A stretch of DNA of 64,000 nt from JADFXI01 sp963784135 (GCA_963784135.1 CAWAQG010000008.1:248001-312000), one strand, 5' to 3'; positions 51,496 through 61,172 are shown, numbered from the stretch's first letter. Made by a program: numbers and translations. The notes: generated from the sequence alone by a model not told the origin.

Positions 51496-53690
51496 GGGCA
51501 CTAAGACTTTGTCATTTTTTTTAGCATGCTCTGTTTTTTTTATCGTCTGCCTCGCAGCGTCCGTCTCAACCCTCCGGGCCGCGTCTCTTACAACGATCAC
51601 CGCAGACTATCTGGAACACTTTCCGGATGAGGACAAGTACGTTGCAATCGGCAACGTTAAACTTGAACAGGGCAAGACCGTTGTGTATACCGATAAAGCA
51701 GTCTTCTTTGCAAAAGCCGCCCATGTCGAGGCGGAAGGGCATGTTATCTATGAGGACCCGACTACCCTGATAAATGCTGCACGTGCTGAACTTAATATGG
51801 ATACGAAAACCGGAAAAATTTTCCATGCAGTTATACAACTGAAGGACCAAAAGTCGATGGAAAGAAAAGGGGCCAACAAGAAAATTGATTTCTGGATCAA
51901 TAGTGAGAAAGTAGAAAAGATCAATGACAGCCATTACTATGCATCGACGGCAACCTTTACCTCTTGCGAAACCATAGCTGAAGCCGAAGGCCGTTACAAG
52001 GGCGCCTCTGATATGAAAGTATTTGGTCCTGATAACCCTGACTGGTGCTTTAAAGGCAGCAATGTCGATATTCTCATAGGCAACAAAATTGCCGGCAACG
52101 ACATGGTATATCGTGTTAAAGGCCTGCCGGTCATGTACTTTCCCTTATTTCAGGGCGCCTGAGGGCGCTGAACGCGCAACCGGATTGCTGACCCCGATCC
52201 TTGGCAACTCCAGCGTAAAGGGCTTTCAGTTCAGCCCCGGATTTTTTTGGGCCATAGATGAGAACAAGGATGCAACGTTGTCTCTTAATTATTTCAGCAA
52301 ACGGGGCGTCGGAGAAGGGATTGAATACAGGTACCTTGATTTTGACGACAAAGGGAAGTGGTATGTGTATCACCTTGACGACAGACAGGAAAACAAAACC
52401 GATTATGTAGTGAAAGGCATGCATAACCAGAATTTCGGTGATATAACAGTCTTTGCCGATATTAATTATGTGAATCAGTGGGATTATTACAACCAATTTT
52501 CTAATATTCGAAACGAAAGGGTCGAAAGGTATACCCAGTCTTCTGCAGAAGTTTCAATCCCCTTTAGTGACTCGCGGCTATACATGCTTGGACAATACTG
52601 GGTAGACCTGCAAGTACCGCCTCAGTTGCAGACCCCGCCTCTGCCGGCACAGCCTGTCGCCCAGCGGCTGCCCGAACTGGGATATGTTGTGACCCCAACT
52701 AACATCGGGCCGATGATGTTTTCGATGAATTCGAGCATTTCCGATTTTACAAGGACAGGTGATGTGAGCGGACAGAGGCTCGATGTCAACCCCAGAATAT
52801 CCTATTCTTTTGGAGATTCGGTCCGAATATTCCAGTCACTCTCAGGACGCGAAACCGCCTATAACCTCACGAATTTTGGAACAACCTCGGACCTGCATCA
52901 TGAAACCTTCGAGTACACTGCAAACGCATTGACGCGGTTTTTTAAACAATATGAATCAGGCACGCATATCATTGAGCCGTCGCTATCATTTACCTATATG
53001 CCGGGATATTCCCGTCCCCTGCCGCTTTTCGACTCCGTTGACGTGAATAATTTTACTAACTATTCGCAGCCCACAGCAACAACCGCATTGATTAATAAAA
53101 CCGCTGTGGCGCAATTTTCTGTCCTGAATACGCTGGCATTAAAAGACATCTCTTTGTCAGCCCGCCTCACACAGCCTTATTCTTTCAGTGCGGCCGCCAA
53201 TGCAATCCCCAATTACATTACTCCAAGCCTTTCCGATCATTCCCTTCAGCCTACTGTGCTGCAAGCAAGTCTGGTCAGAGCGCCCATTACCTTAAGCCTG
53301 ACTGAGGCGGAGGACCTGGCTACCCTGAAAGAGCAGACCTCAGCCGCCACTTTATCTGCAACGGTTGCAGAAGGAACTACGCTTTCCATTTCACGGTATT
53401 ATTCGTATGCGGTCCCGGTCAGCACAAATCAGTACAGTGCCGGCTTCTCCACTGTTCTGAGCAAGACGTTTACAGTTGCCGGGAATATGTGGTACGCCCA
53501 GAATCAGGGCGGGATACAGGACTTTGCACTGCATGCAATTTATACCGCAAAATGCTGGGGTCTCGATGTATTATTCGAGAGGAAGCCGCCGGATACGATA
53601 CATCCTCCGGAATACAGTTTGACTTTTCTTGTCCAATTAAAAGGCTTCGGAGGTTTCAAGCTCTATGGATTTAGTAGTGCAGTTCAATAA
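51488..53690 (+). CDS. lptD: LPS assembly outer-membrane protein LptD, one frameshift
   Basis: The barrel that inserts LPS into the outer leaflet. The first piece (51488-52162) has a signal peptide (FFLACSVFFIVCLAASVSTLRA) and an OstA/LptA-like beta-jellyroll (ITADYLEHFPDEDKYVAIGNVKLEQG...). The frame slips by one base near 52155 after VMYFPLFQ. The second piece continues as PEGAERATGLLTPILGNSSVKGFQFSPGFFWAID and the beta barrel to 53690. About 730 aa in total, normal for LptD. The 3' end overlaps truB. It is probably functional in the organism, because LPS genes fill the window. Confidence 0.88.
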
Positions 53691-54543
53691 AAGCGGCAAT
53701 ACCACCTCGCATGATGCTGTTACCGCTGTAAAAAAGCTGTTCAAAGTACGCAAGGCAGGTCATGCCGGCACACTCGATCCGCTCGCGACCGGCGTCCTTC
53801 TCATATGCCTTAACGAGGCTACGAAGATTACCGGTTACCTGTCCGATCTGGATAAGGAATACATAGTAACGGCAAAACTTGGTGAATCCACCGATACGTA
53901 TGACGCAGAAGGCACTATAACGCGCAAATCCGCAGCGGCCCTCGCGGTCACACGGAGCGAGGTCGAAACAACCTTGTCGGGATTCACCGGCGAGATAGAA
54001 CAAACGCCGCCTATGTTTTCGGCGATTAAGATGAACGGAAAGCCTCTTTATGAACTCGCAAGAAAGGGGATTGAGGTTGACAGAAAACCGAGGGTTGTAA
54101 TGGTCAGTACAATAGAAATTATGGAATTTAGAATGCCATATCTACGTCTGAGAGTTTCCTGTTCAAAGGGAACGTATATACGGTCACTATGCAATGATAT
54201 CGGAGACGCCCTCGGTGTCGGCGCACATGTCACCGAACTTGCTCGCACCAGGATCGGTGATTTCACTCTGGAGAATGCCGCCTCAATCGACGAATTGCCC
54301 CAAAAGACAGAGGCCCTGCATACAATTGATGCCGCGCTGAAGCATCTGCATGAAATACGTCTGAACAGCGACGAATACATACGCGCAAGAAATGGCAACC
54401 CTGTCGTACTAAAACCGGAGCATGGAAGCAAAGGGGGCCAAAGTTCGTTTTTTGTAAGGCTCAAAAATCCCGAAGGGAATATATTCGGTATTGGAAAAGT
54501 TGCCGCAAACTCGATTAAGATAGAAAGGCTGTTTAAATTATAA
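53665..54543 (+). CDS. truB: tRNA pseudouridine-55 synthase
   Basis: Isomerises U55 in the T loop of tRNAs. The 292-aa product has GHAGTLDPLATGVL with catalytic Asp38, YIVTAKLGESTDTYDAEG, TPPMFSAIKMNGKPLYELAR and SCSKGTYIRSLCNDIG. The N-terminal KPxGxTS motif is altered (NKSGNTTSHD), which may reflect a further base error near the overlap with lptD. A PUA-like C-terminus is present. Confidence 0.92.
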   Translation: MDLVVQFNKSGNTTSHDAVTAVKKLFKVRKAGHAGTLDPLATGVLLICLNEATKITGYLSDLDKEYIVTAKLGESTDTYDAEGTITRKSAAALAVTRSEVETTLSGFTGEIEQTPPMFSAIKMNGKPLYELARKGIEVDRKPRVVMVSTIEIMEFRMPYLRLRVSCSKGTYIRSLCNDIGDALGVGAHVTELARTRIGDFTLENAASIDELPQKTEALHTIDAALKHLHEIRLNSDEYIRARNGNPVVLKPEHGSKGGQSSFFVRLKNPEGNIFGIGKVAANSIKIERLFKL

Positions 54544-54555
54544 AAGGAGAATGAA

Positions 54556-55854
54556 ATGATAACCCGTTACACACGTCCGGAAATGGGAAGGTTATGGGAC
54601 CTGGACAACAAGTATCAAAAATGGCTTGAGGTTGAAATAGCGGTATGCGAGGCATGGGCCGAAATGGGCGGGATACCTGCCGGGGCCGTAGAGATAATAA
54701 AAGGCAAGGCCGGTTTCGATGTCGGCAGGATTGATGAAATTGAAAAGACCGTCAAGCATGACGTTATCGCTTTCCTCACCTCTGTAGCCGAACATGTAGG
54801 TCCTGAATCGAGATTTATTCACAAAGGGCTCACATCGTCGGATGTGGTCGATACCGCTCTTTCCCTGCTCATTATGCAGGCGGCTGATATCATAATTGCT
54901 GATCTTAACGAGCTGATGAGCGTTCTGAAAAAGCAGGCCTTCGCTTATAAAGACACCCCCTGCATGGGAAGGAGCCATGGCATTCATGCCGAACCCATGA
55001 CATTCGGTTTGAAGTTTTCTCTGTGGTATGAGGATGCAAAAAGAAGTCTACGGAGAATTGAGCAGGCGAAGAAGACCATAGCGACCGGCAAAATTTCGGG
55101 TGCTGTAGGCACCTTTTCAAATATTCCTCCGGAACTGGAAGGGCAGGTATGCAAAAGGCTCGGCCTGGAGCCCGAACCGGTTGCAACACAGATCATTCAA
55201 AGGGACAGGCACGCGGAGTTTATGAACTCCCTGGCGCTCATTGCCGCATCCGTCGAGAAGATTGCTGTTGAAATACGGCATCTGCAGAGGACAGAAGTCC
55301 TTGAAGCAGAGGAGCCTTTTTCAGCAGGGCAAAAAGGTTCATCCGCCATGCCCCATAAGAGAAATCCGGTGGGATCTGAAAACCTGTCAGGGCTTGCGCG
55401 GCTGGTCCGCTCCAATGCCATTGCTGCGATGGAAGATATCGCCCTTTGGCATGAAAGGGACATATCACACTCCTCGGTGGAAAGAATCATAATCCCCGAC
55501 AGCACCATCCTCGTTGATTATATGCTCGACCGGCTGACAGCCATATTGAGAGACCTCCATATCTATCCGCAGCAAATGCAGGCGAATATCGATAAGAGCT
55601 ATGGGCTCTACAATTCCCAGCGTGTCATGCTCGCCCTGGTAGAGAAGGGAGTTTCGCGCGAGGATGCGTATAGTTTGGTCCAGAGGAATGCAATGGAAAG
55701 CTGGAGCAAAGGGGTAAGCTTTATGAAACTGCTCCGGAAAGACAACGACATCAGCGCATATCTGTCTCAACGGGAGATAGAAGAAATATTCGATTTAAAA
55801 TACTACCTGAGGCACATCGATTTCATTTTCAGGCGTGTTTTTAATGAAGGCTGA
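54556..55854 (+). CDS. purB: adenylosuccinate lyase
   Basis: Acts twice in purine synthesis (SAICAR and adenylosuccinate cleavage). The 432-aa protein has the fumarase-superfamily signature GSSAMPHKRNPVGSENL, TSSDVVDTALSL and GRSHGIHAEPMTFG. AAAGGAG precedes the ATG. The stop codon lies inside a terminator stem shared with the convergent resB-like gene. Confidence 0.95.
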   Translation: MITRYTRPEMGRLWDLDNKYQKWLEVEIAVCEAWAEMGGIPAGAVEIIKGKAGFDVGRIDEIEKTVKHDVIAFLTSVAEHVGPESRFIHKGLTSSDVVDTALSLLIMQAADIIIADLNELMSVLKKQAFAYKDTPCMGRSHGIHAEPMTFGLKFSLWYEDAKRSLRRIEQAKKTIATGKISGAVGTFSNIPPELEGQVCKRLGLEPEPVATQIIQRDRHAEFMNSLALIAASVEKIAVEIRHLQRTEVLEAEEPFSAGQKGSSAMPHKRNPVGSENLSGLARLVRSNAIAAMEDIALWHERDISHSSVERIIIPDSTILVDYMLDRLTAILRDLHIYPQQMQANIDKSYGLYNSQRVMLALVEKGVSREDAYSLVQRNAMESWSKGVSFMKLLRKDNDISAYLSQREIEEIFDLKYYLRHIDFIFRRVFNEG

Positions 55855-55869
55855 CCGTAGTCAGCCTTC
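55846..55869. terminator. bidirectional terminator spanning both stop codons
   Basis: Perfect 10-bp inverted repeat GAAGGCTGAC with loop CGTA, followed by T-rich sequence on the plus strand (CATTTTTATC). The TGA of purB (55852-55854) and the TGA of the convergent resB-like gene (55861-55863) both lie in the stem. Confidence 0.8.
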
Positions 55870-56577
55870 CATTTTTATCTTCATTAGAAGGAGCGTGATT
55901 GTCCCGGCCATGAAGAGAATGCCGCCGATTAGTGCCCAGCGCGCTCCCGGCTCCCTGCTTATTTCGAGGAGCACGGCTTTTTCGGGATAGACCCTGAAGT
56001 CACGGGCGTATATACCGGTCCCCCTGAAGATAGAGGGTTTGTTGGGCAGCAGACGGTCCTGCTGCAACACCTTTCCCGCTGCCACGTAAGCCACATCCAC
56101 TGCCCAGTCCGCAATGTATCCGTCGGGGGTGAGGGATATCTGAATATTTCGCACCTGGAGGGCCGTGGTATTGTCAATATCCAGGTACGTCCCCTCGCGC
56201 GCGCCTGCGTAAGACTTGTATCCTCCCAGCGAACTGAACAAGTGGGCAAGAAGGATGAAAAGAAAACCGATATGAATTACCTGCGGAGATATGAGGAGCA
56301 GCCACTGGGTGCCTTTTCGTTTCCTTATTACTGATTCGACACTGCAGAAGAAAGTGTTGGCGGTGAGCAGGGCAAGGATGATCAATGCCCCCCAGAGCCA
56401 CCATGTTATCCCAAGGGGCTGAGCTTTGAGCCATATGAGCATGGGGGTCTCGTGGATTTTTTGGAACTCCTCGCGCACCGGCATGATAAAGGCCCCTGCA
56501 AGGAGCAGGAGGATGAGCGTGCACAGGAGCACAACGGCGGTCCTCAATGATAGTAAAAAGCGGAGTGCCTGTTTCAT
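55861..56577 (-). CDS. resB: ResB/Ccs1-like cytochrome c biogenesis protein
   Basis: A 238-aa membrane protein: MKQALRFLLSLRTAVVLLCTLILLLLAGAF is the first ResB helix, a second and third helix follow (WWLWGALIILALLTANTFFC, VIHIGFLFILLAHLFSSLGGYKSY), then a periplasmic domain and a final helix. It is short against full ResB proteins but fits the system II short form. With CcsA it delivers and attaches heme to apocytochrome c. ATG 56577 is preferred; the open frame runs 74 codons further upstream over ccsA. It starts five bases after the ccsA stop. Confidence 0.8.
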   Translation of the reverse strand: MKQALRFLLSLRTAVVLLCTLILLLLAGAFIMPVREEFQKIHETPMLIWLKAQPLGITWWLWGALIILALLTANTFFCSVESVIRKRKGTQWLLLISPQVIHIGFLFILLAHLFSSLGGYKSYAGAREGTYLDIDNTTALQVRNIQISLTPDGYIADWAVDVAYVAAGKVLQQDRLLPNKPSIFRGTGIYARDFRVYPEKAVLLEISREPGARWALIGGILFMAGTITLLLMKIKMEG

Positions 56578-56582
56578 GATTA

Positions 56583-57293
56583 CTAAAAAGTATGAGAGCT
56601 TTTCATAAGAAGACCCACTCCCAGGTAAGTGAAGAGAACGACGCCGAAGCCAGCAATCCCAAGGATTGCCGAGGGTTTGCCTGCCCACCATGGCCGCAGC
56701 CGCGCATGGAGGTAAAAGCTGTAGAAAAGCCACAGCATGCTTGTCCATAATTCCTTCGGGGTCCAAAGCCAATATGTGCCCCAGGCAAGGTATGCCCATA
56801 CTCCTCCGAATATCATCGAGAGCGAGAAAAGAGAGTATCCCACGAGAATCGCCTTATACTGCAGAAGCTCAAGATACGCATTCTTGTCCTTGAGTGAGAG
56901 GGACCCGAGTACTGCGGCGATGCCGAAAAGGGCGTAGGAGAGGAAGGCCAGCACCACATGGAGTTCGAACCAGATGGTTTTCAGCACCGGCGGAAGAGGC
57001 GCGTTATGCTGCGTTGAGACAAGGGCGAACATAGTGAAGACGGCAGCCAGTAATGCCGCGTACTTCAAGAACGCGGCGTGTCGCTTCTGTGCATTGTAAA
57101 ACGGTATGGATAGGATGACTATTGCCGCAGACATGAAAGTGAGCGTATCATGCGGACCGACAAGAGGCAGCCGCTCAAGAGCAGCGCCCCTCATGAACAG
57201 ATATGTGAGTTGAAGAAGAAGACCCAGATACAGCAGAGGTCTCTTCCAGAGGCTGAAGAGATAACAAGGGACAACAGCAAAAGCAATCCACAT
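56583..57293 (-). CDS. ccsA: cytochrome c biogenesis protein CcsA (heme handling)
   Basis: A 236-aa membrane protein with about eight helices. The heme-handling motif reads WGTYWLWTPKELWTSMLWLFY; the Asp of the usual W-D-P-K-E is Thr here. The His residues (GPHDTLTF, ELHVVLAF and FYLHARL) expected as heme ligands are present. Together with the ResB-like gene it forms a system II cytochrome c maturation pair. The changed Asp may be real or a base error. Confidence 0.85.
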   Translation of the reverse strand: MWIAFAVVPCYLFSLWKRPLLYLGLLLQLTYLFMRGAALERLPLVGPHDTLTFMSAAIVILSIPFYNAQKRHAAFLKYAALLAAVFTMFALVSTQHNAPLPPVLKTIWFELHVVLAFLSYALFGIAAVLGSLSLKDKNAYLELLQYKAILVGYSLFSLSMIFGGVWAYLAWGTYWLWTPKELWTSMLWLFYSFYLHARLRPWWAGKPSAILGIAGFGVVLFTYLGVGLLMKSSHTF

Positions 57294-57347
57294 TGTCCGT
57301 TATTTTACATTAAAACACGCATGAAGTACGAATAGAATACAAGTGTC

Positions 57348-57575
57348 ACTTCAATTCAGACAGTACGGGGTAATTTTACTTTCCACCCCAAAAAGTCTGC
57401 GACTTTTCGGGGACCCCGGTCTTTGCGAGCGAATAGTCTGCTGTGCCGGCCCTGCTGTCTATACGGAACATCATCTGTGTTCCAGTATATATGTGGGCTC
57501 GGCGTTACTCGCCCACTGCCGATGACCCAGGCGCTCGACTGCAGAAAAACAACCCCGTACTGTCTGAATTGAAGT
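57348..57575. mobile_element. non-coding MITE, 30-bp terminal inverted repeats, 7-bp target duplication
   Basis: The element begins ACTTCAATTCAGACAGTACG and ends with its complement. The arms are 30 bp long and nearly identical, and are flanked on both sides by AAGTGTC (57341-57347 and 57576-57582). Inside are a 12-bp hairpin (CCCCAAAAAGTC, GACTTTTCGGGG) and no gene. It inserted just after the stop codon of the methyltransferase-like gene. It must depend on a transposase supplied elsewhere. Confidence 0.85.
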
Positions 57576-57580
57576 AAGTG

Positions 57581-58240
57581 TCAGCCGGTTTTTTTATTGC
57601 GAGGTTTTGACCCCGGAATGAACATGGGTACGCTCTGCGTGTAGCGCACATATTCGGCGCCGAATTTCTCTTTAAGCCGTTTCCCTTCGGCAACGGCACC
57701 ATAAATAAAGTATGCATCGGCAAGAATAGCCACGGTCAGCCAGTTGCGGGTCAAGTTCGGTTCAAAGGTAAAAATAATAATGCCGGCCAGATAAAGAGGA
57801 TGCCTTACCAGGCCATAGGCGCCGCAGGTTATGAGCCGGTCAGCAGTAAGCCCTTCGCTATTTCCTGAAGGGGGCTCTCCCTTCACGTAACGCCATGCCT
57901 GCCTGAATCCGAGGAATTCCCGGAAGTCGAGCACCTTGAAAGTCAGCATCGCCAGCAGCAGCCCTGAAAGCTGCACCATGTGCATAAGCCATCTGAATAA
58001 TGCCGGGCCTTTGAATAAGACATAATCGTCAAGGGAGTAAATAAGCGCAAAAGCCGCACCCGTAGTAAGCGCACTGAAAAAGGTATAAGAAAGGCGGTAG
58101 AAGGATTTTACAAATGCTTCGCCAACAGCCTTCCGGACAAATCCCTTTATGGAATCCTGCACGCAAAGGCTGTGGATAAAAGCAAACGCCATGAAAATGC
58201 CTGTGATTTCCAGCACCGTTATCACTAAAGTTTGTACCAT
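57581..58240 (-). CDS. ICMT/NnrU-like membrane protein
   Basis: A 219-aa protein with five or six membrane helices and the C-terminal signature GLVRHPLYLAGI...EGKRLKEKFGAEYVRYTQSVPMFIPG, shared by isoprenylcysteine methyltransferase-like, PEMT and NnrU families. The RHPxY and E-x-L-x-x-FG-x-EY-x-x-Y blocks bind SAM in methyltransferases; the substrate here is unknown. The stop codon abuts the MITE target duplication. It is divergent from the Smr gene. Confidence 0.8.
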   Translation of the reverse strand: MVQTLVITVLEITGIFMAFAFIHSLCVQDSIKGFVRKAVGEAFVKSFYRLSYTFFSALTTGAAFALIYSLDDYVLFKGPALFRWLMHMVQLSGLLLAMLTFKVLDFREFLGFRQAWRYVKGEPPSGNSEGLTADRLITCGAYGLVRHPLYLAGIIIFTFEPNLTRNWLTVAILADAYFIYGAVAEGKRLKEKFGAEYVRYTQSVPMFIPGSKPRNKKTG

Positions 58241-58309
58241 ATATAAACTCTTTTGTCTATAGAGGCTGATTTGTTATACTATTAATCAAGTTGTCAGGGG
58301 GTGTAAGCG

Positions 58310-58966
58310 ATGGGCTCCAGGAAACGACCGCCGGAAACCTTTTCATTCCAGCCTTTTGAAAACCTGAAGGAGATTATAGAGCACAAAAGGATTGCCGTTG
58401 CCGTAAAACCTGCAGCAGAAGAAAAGCGCGACAGCGATGACGAAGTTTTTGCCGTTGCTATGAAAGAAGTGCGTGAAATTAAGGAATTCAGGCAGATAGC
58501 CGTTCATCCGAAAAAAATTGTTCCCCGCTCAGGCCACAATACCCCAAGGCATGATGCACTGCAGATTCTTAAGGATATTACCAATGGCCATATTGCTATC
58601 AATCTGCCTGATACTCAGGAATATGTTGAATGGTCCAACCCGGATTATTGGCCTGTCCGTAACGGCAATATTGCCCGAAAGCTCCACAGGGGATTTTTTT
58701 CTGTTCAGGACTGCCTGGACCTCCACGGCTTTTTCATTGATGAGGCTGAGGCGGCTACAGAACTGTTTTTGAAAGAGGCTTTAGGAAAAGGACTCCGTTG
58801 CCTCAAGATAATTCATGGCAGGGGGCTCCGCTCGCCGGACGGGCCGGTGCTTAAGAGCGCTTTAATAGGATGGCTTACATATCGCTACAGAAAAAATGTT
58901 ATTGCCTTCGCCTCTGCCCGGCAGTGCGATGGAGGGCTTGGCGCTCTTTACGTTCTGCTGAAATAA
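58310..58966 (+). CDS. Smr-domain protein
   Basis: A 218-aa protein with a charged N-terminal region and a C-terminal Smr domain (about residues 135-218): LDLHGFFIDEAEAATELFLKEAL, IIHGRGLRSPDGPVLKSALIGWL and the tail AFASARQCDGGLGALYVLL. The conserved LDLHG and HGRG motifs point to nuclease or nucleic-acid-binding activity, as in MutS2 and stand-alone YdaL/SmrA. AGGGGG precedes the ATG. Likely a single-gene unit. Confidence 0.9.
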   Translation: MGSRKRPPETFSFQPFENLKEIIEHKRIAVAVKPAAEEKRDSDDEVFAVAMKEVREIKEFRQIAVHPKKIVPRSGHNTPRHDALQILKDITNGHIAINLPDTQEYVEWSNPDYWPVRNGNIARKLHRGFFSVQDCLDLHGFFIDEAEAATELFLKEALGKGLRCLKIIHGRGLRSPDGPVLKSALIGWLTYRYRKNVIAFASARQCDGGLGALYVLLK

Positions 58967-58973
58967 TTGTGTA

Positions 58974-60920
58974 TTAGTATTTGTCCCCTGTCCACATATC
59001 AGCAGCAAATCTAAGGACCTTGTTCCTGCCGCCTTCTTTAGCTTTGTAAAGTGCGACGTCGGCAAATTTTACCGCTTCCCAGAAATTCGGCGTGTCATGC
59101 GGGAATTCGCTTGCGCCGACACTGATTGTTTTCTGGACAAAGCCCCCCGGTATCTGGATCTTTGCCGCTTCAACGCTGTCCCTTATCTTTTCAGCTACGG
59201 TTGCCGAATCTTCGGGTCTTGCATCTATCAGAAGCACCAGAAACTCTTCTCCGCCGTAACGTATTACGAGATCGGAACTCCTCACGCTATTTCTAATAAT
59301 GATTGACGTGTCTTTGAGTACCATATCACCGACATCATGACCGTGCTGGTCATTTGTCTGTTTGAAATAGTCGAGGTCGCACATCATAAGACCAAGGACT
59401 GTTTTCCGCCGCAAAATGCCTGCGATAATGTTTTCAAAACTCTCCTCCAGAAATCTCCTGTTATAAAGACCTGTCAAGACGTCTTTGAAAGCTGAATCCT
59501 TGAGCGTTCGCATAAGCCGTTTTGCCTCTAATACAGGCTGGACTTCGGTTATATACTGCTGGACCCTGCTTGTTTTATGTTCGAGCTCGGTAATATCGCA
59601 GGCTTCAGGCCTTTCGCAGTTGAACTGGACAACGCCTCCAACATTGCCGCCGACAATTATCGGTATGCAGACATGGGCCGCGCCACATTCTTCAGTATAA
59701 TATTTGCAAACATCCGGATAATCTATGGATGATACCCTATGGCCTGTCCTTTTCGCCCTGCATAAGTTGCAGTCAAGCTGTATTTCCCTGTCGCAAAACA
59801 GGTCCGTTCCTTCAGCCTCCAGCGGGTAAACCACCTTCATTGTATTTTTGCTGTTGGAAACCTCGTAAATAACGGAATTCCTTAACTCCATTTCACTCCT
59901 GAATATTTTCCCAAGCCTCATGTATATATCGTCAATGCTGTCATCTTCCTCGATAATCTTCTTAAATGATGTTATGCGATCTATCGTATCCATAAGCTTA
60001 TTGAATTCATTGGAAAGCAGGCCGAGTTCGTCATTTGATGCCACATTGAGTTTTTTTGTCAGATCTATGTTGCCTGCCGACAGTGACCTGATTTGGTTAA
60101 TAAGGGCCTTAATCGGCCTCACGAAAGACCGTGATATAAGCATACCGAAAATGATGGAAAGAGAGAATGCTATCGCAAAGGTGACACTAACAGCAAGTAT
60201 AGCCAGGTTAAACCTTTTTTGCATCGAATTCGTAAAAAGCCTCCATTGCTCCCCGACGGTTATAGCATAGTCGTTCAAAATGGTGACGGCATCTCTTGTG
60301 ATGAGGTCATATTCGGCTACATCCTCCTCTAATTTCCCGCTAATTACCGCCCCGGTTTTTCCCTGCGTAGCCTTCACATCTTTAAGACCCATGCCGGCAA
60401 TTTCATCACCGATTTTCTCAATCTCATTTATTTTGTTTATTGCTTCTTCTATTACTTTCACCTTGTTTTGTTCTGTTACGGGCAGGACCCTATAGGACTC
60501 CGAGATCTGACCCGTGGCCCTCATGAAGTCGGTTATCTGGCCGCCGGTCAGTAATGTGTTGAGGTATGAACGGGCATCTCCGAGAGTCCCCTTTATTCTT
60601 CTGTAATTGGCATTTATAGCGTTCTGATTCTTGGTTATGGCCATATTATGCACCGAAATGTTTGAGCCTCTCAGTTTTCGTATGACTATATTTGCGGTTT
60701 TTTCCTGGGGCCAGATTTTATTGACCATTTCATTTGATTTGGCATTCATATCGAACATGGTGACAAAGCCGATGCCGGCTGTTACTATAAGCCAGAAGAG
60801 TGCCCCGATTGAGAATAATAAGAACTTTTTTCTTACCGGAAGGTCTACAAATGTTAAAAAGTTTGCAATTTTGCGGCTCAACTCTCTTAAAGATAATAGT
60901 TTTGCCATACTAAAAAGCAT
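58974..60920 (-). CDS. membrane diguanylate cyclase (4-helix sensor, HAMP, Cys-rich GAF, GGEEF)
   Basis: 648 aa. Helix 1 near residues 35-55 and helix 2 near 240-265 bracket a periplasmic four-helix sensor. A HAMP domain (SFVRPIKALINQIRSLSAGN...) is followed by a GAF-like domain with a Cys cluster (CDREIQLDCNLC...CKYYTEECGAAHVC, about 390-435) and a C-terminal GGDEF domain with RYGGEEF and DLDYFKQTND. It should make c-di-GMP. The six Cys could bind an Fe-S cluster, heme or zinc, making it a redox sensor; this is inference. Divergent from tRNA-Leu. Confidence 0.9.
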   Translation of the reverse strand: MLFSMAKLLSLRELSRKIANFLTFVDLPVRKKFLLFSIGALFWLIVTAGIGFVTMFDMNAKSNEMVNKIWPQEKTANIVIRKLRGSNISVHNMAITKNQNAINANYRRIKGTLGDARSYLNTLLTGGQITDFMRATGQISESYRVLPVTEQNKVKVIEEAINKINEIEKIGDEIAGMGLKDVKATQGKTGAVISGKLEEDVAEYDLITRDAVTILNDYAITVGEQWRLFTNSMQKRFNLAILAVSVTFAIAFSLSIIFGMLISRSFVRPIKALINQIRSLSAGNIDLTKKLNVASNDELGLLSNEFNKLMDTIDRITSFKKIIEEDDSIDDIYMRLGKIFRSEMELRNSVIYEVSNSKNTMKVVYPLEAEGTDLFCDREIQLDCNLCRAKRTGHRVSSIDYPDVCKYYTEECGAAHVCIPIIVGGNVGGVVQFNCERPEACDITELEHKTSRVQQYITEVQPVLEAKRLMRTLKDSAFKDVLTGLYNRRFLEESFENIIAGILRRKTVLGLMMCDLDYFKQTNDQHGHDVGDMVLKDTSIIIRNSVRSSDLVIRYGGEEFLVLLIDARPEDSATVAEKIRDSVEAAKIQIPGGFVQKTISVGASEFPHDTPNFWEAVKFADVALYKAKEGGRNKVLRFAADMWTGDKY

Positions 60921-61017
60921 TATACTCTTTTTTCAAAAAGCAATCAAGGCATATCTGTTCTTTTATGCGCCGGAACGTTGGAACGGGCAAGCGCCAGATT
61001 TATGGGTTTGTGCTTTT

Positions 61018-61082
61018 GTCATTCTGGCTTGTCCGGAATCTTTCTTTATTTTTAGGAAGGCTTCCCGACAAGCGGGAATGAC
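61018..61082. repeat. palindromic repeat, family A, copy 3
   Basis: Begins GTCATTCTGGCTTGTCCGG and ends CGACAAGCGGGAATGAC, with an AT-rich centre. It sits between the diguanylate cyclase promoter region and the tRNA-Leu promoter. Confidence 0.85.
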
Positions 61083-61132
61083 GTCCTGGCGCGCCCCACA
61101 TACACGACGCACATCCCGCCGAAATATATTAC

Positions 61133-61162
61133 TTGAAAACTATATGTTCCGCTTGGTATATT
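61133..61162 (+). promoter_or_regulatory. sigma-70 promoter of tRNA-Leu
   Basis: TTGAAA (61133-61138), 18-bp spacer, TATATT (61157-61162), ten bases before the tRNA 5' end. Confidence 0.7.
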
Positions 61163-61172
61163 TAATATTACC

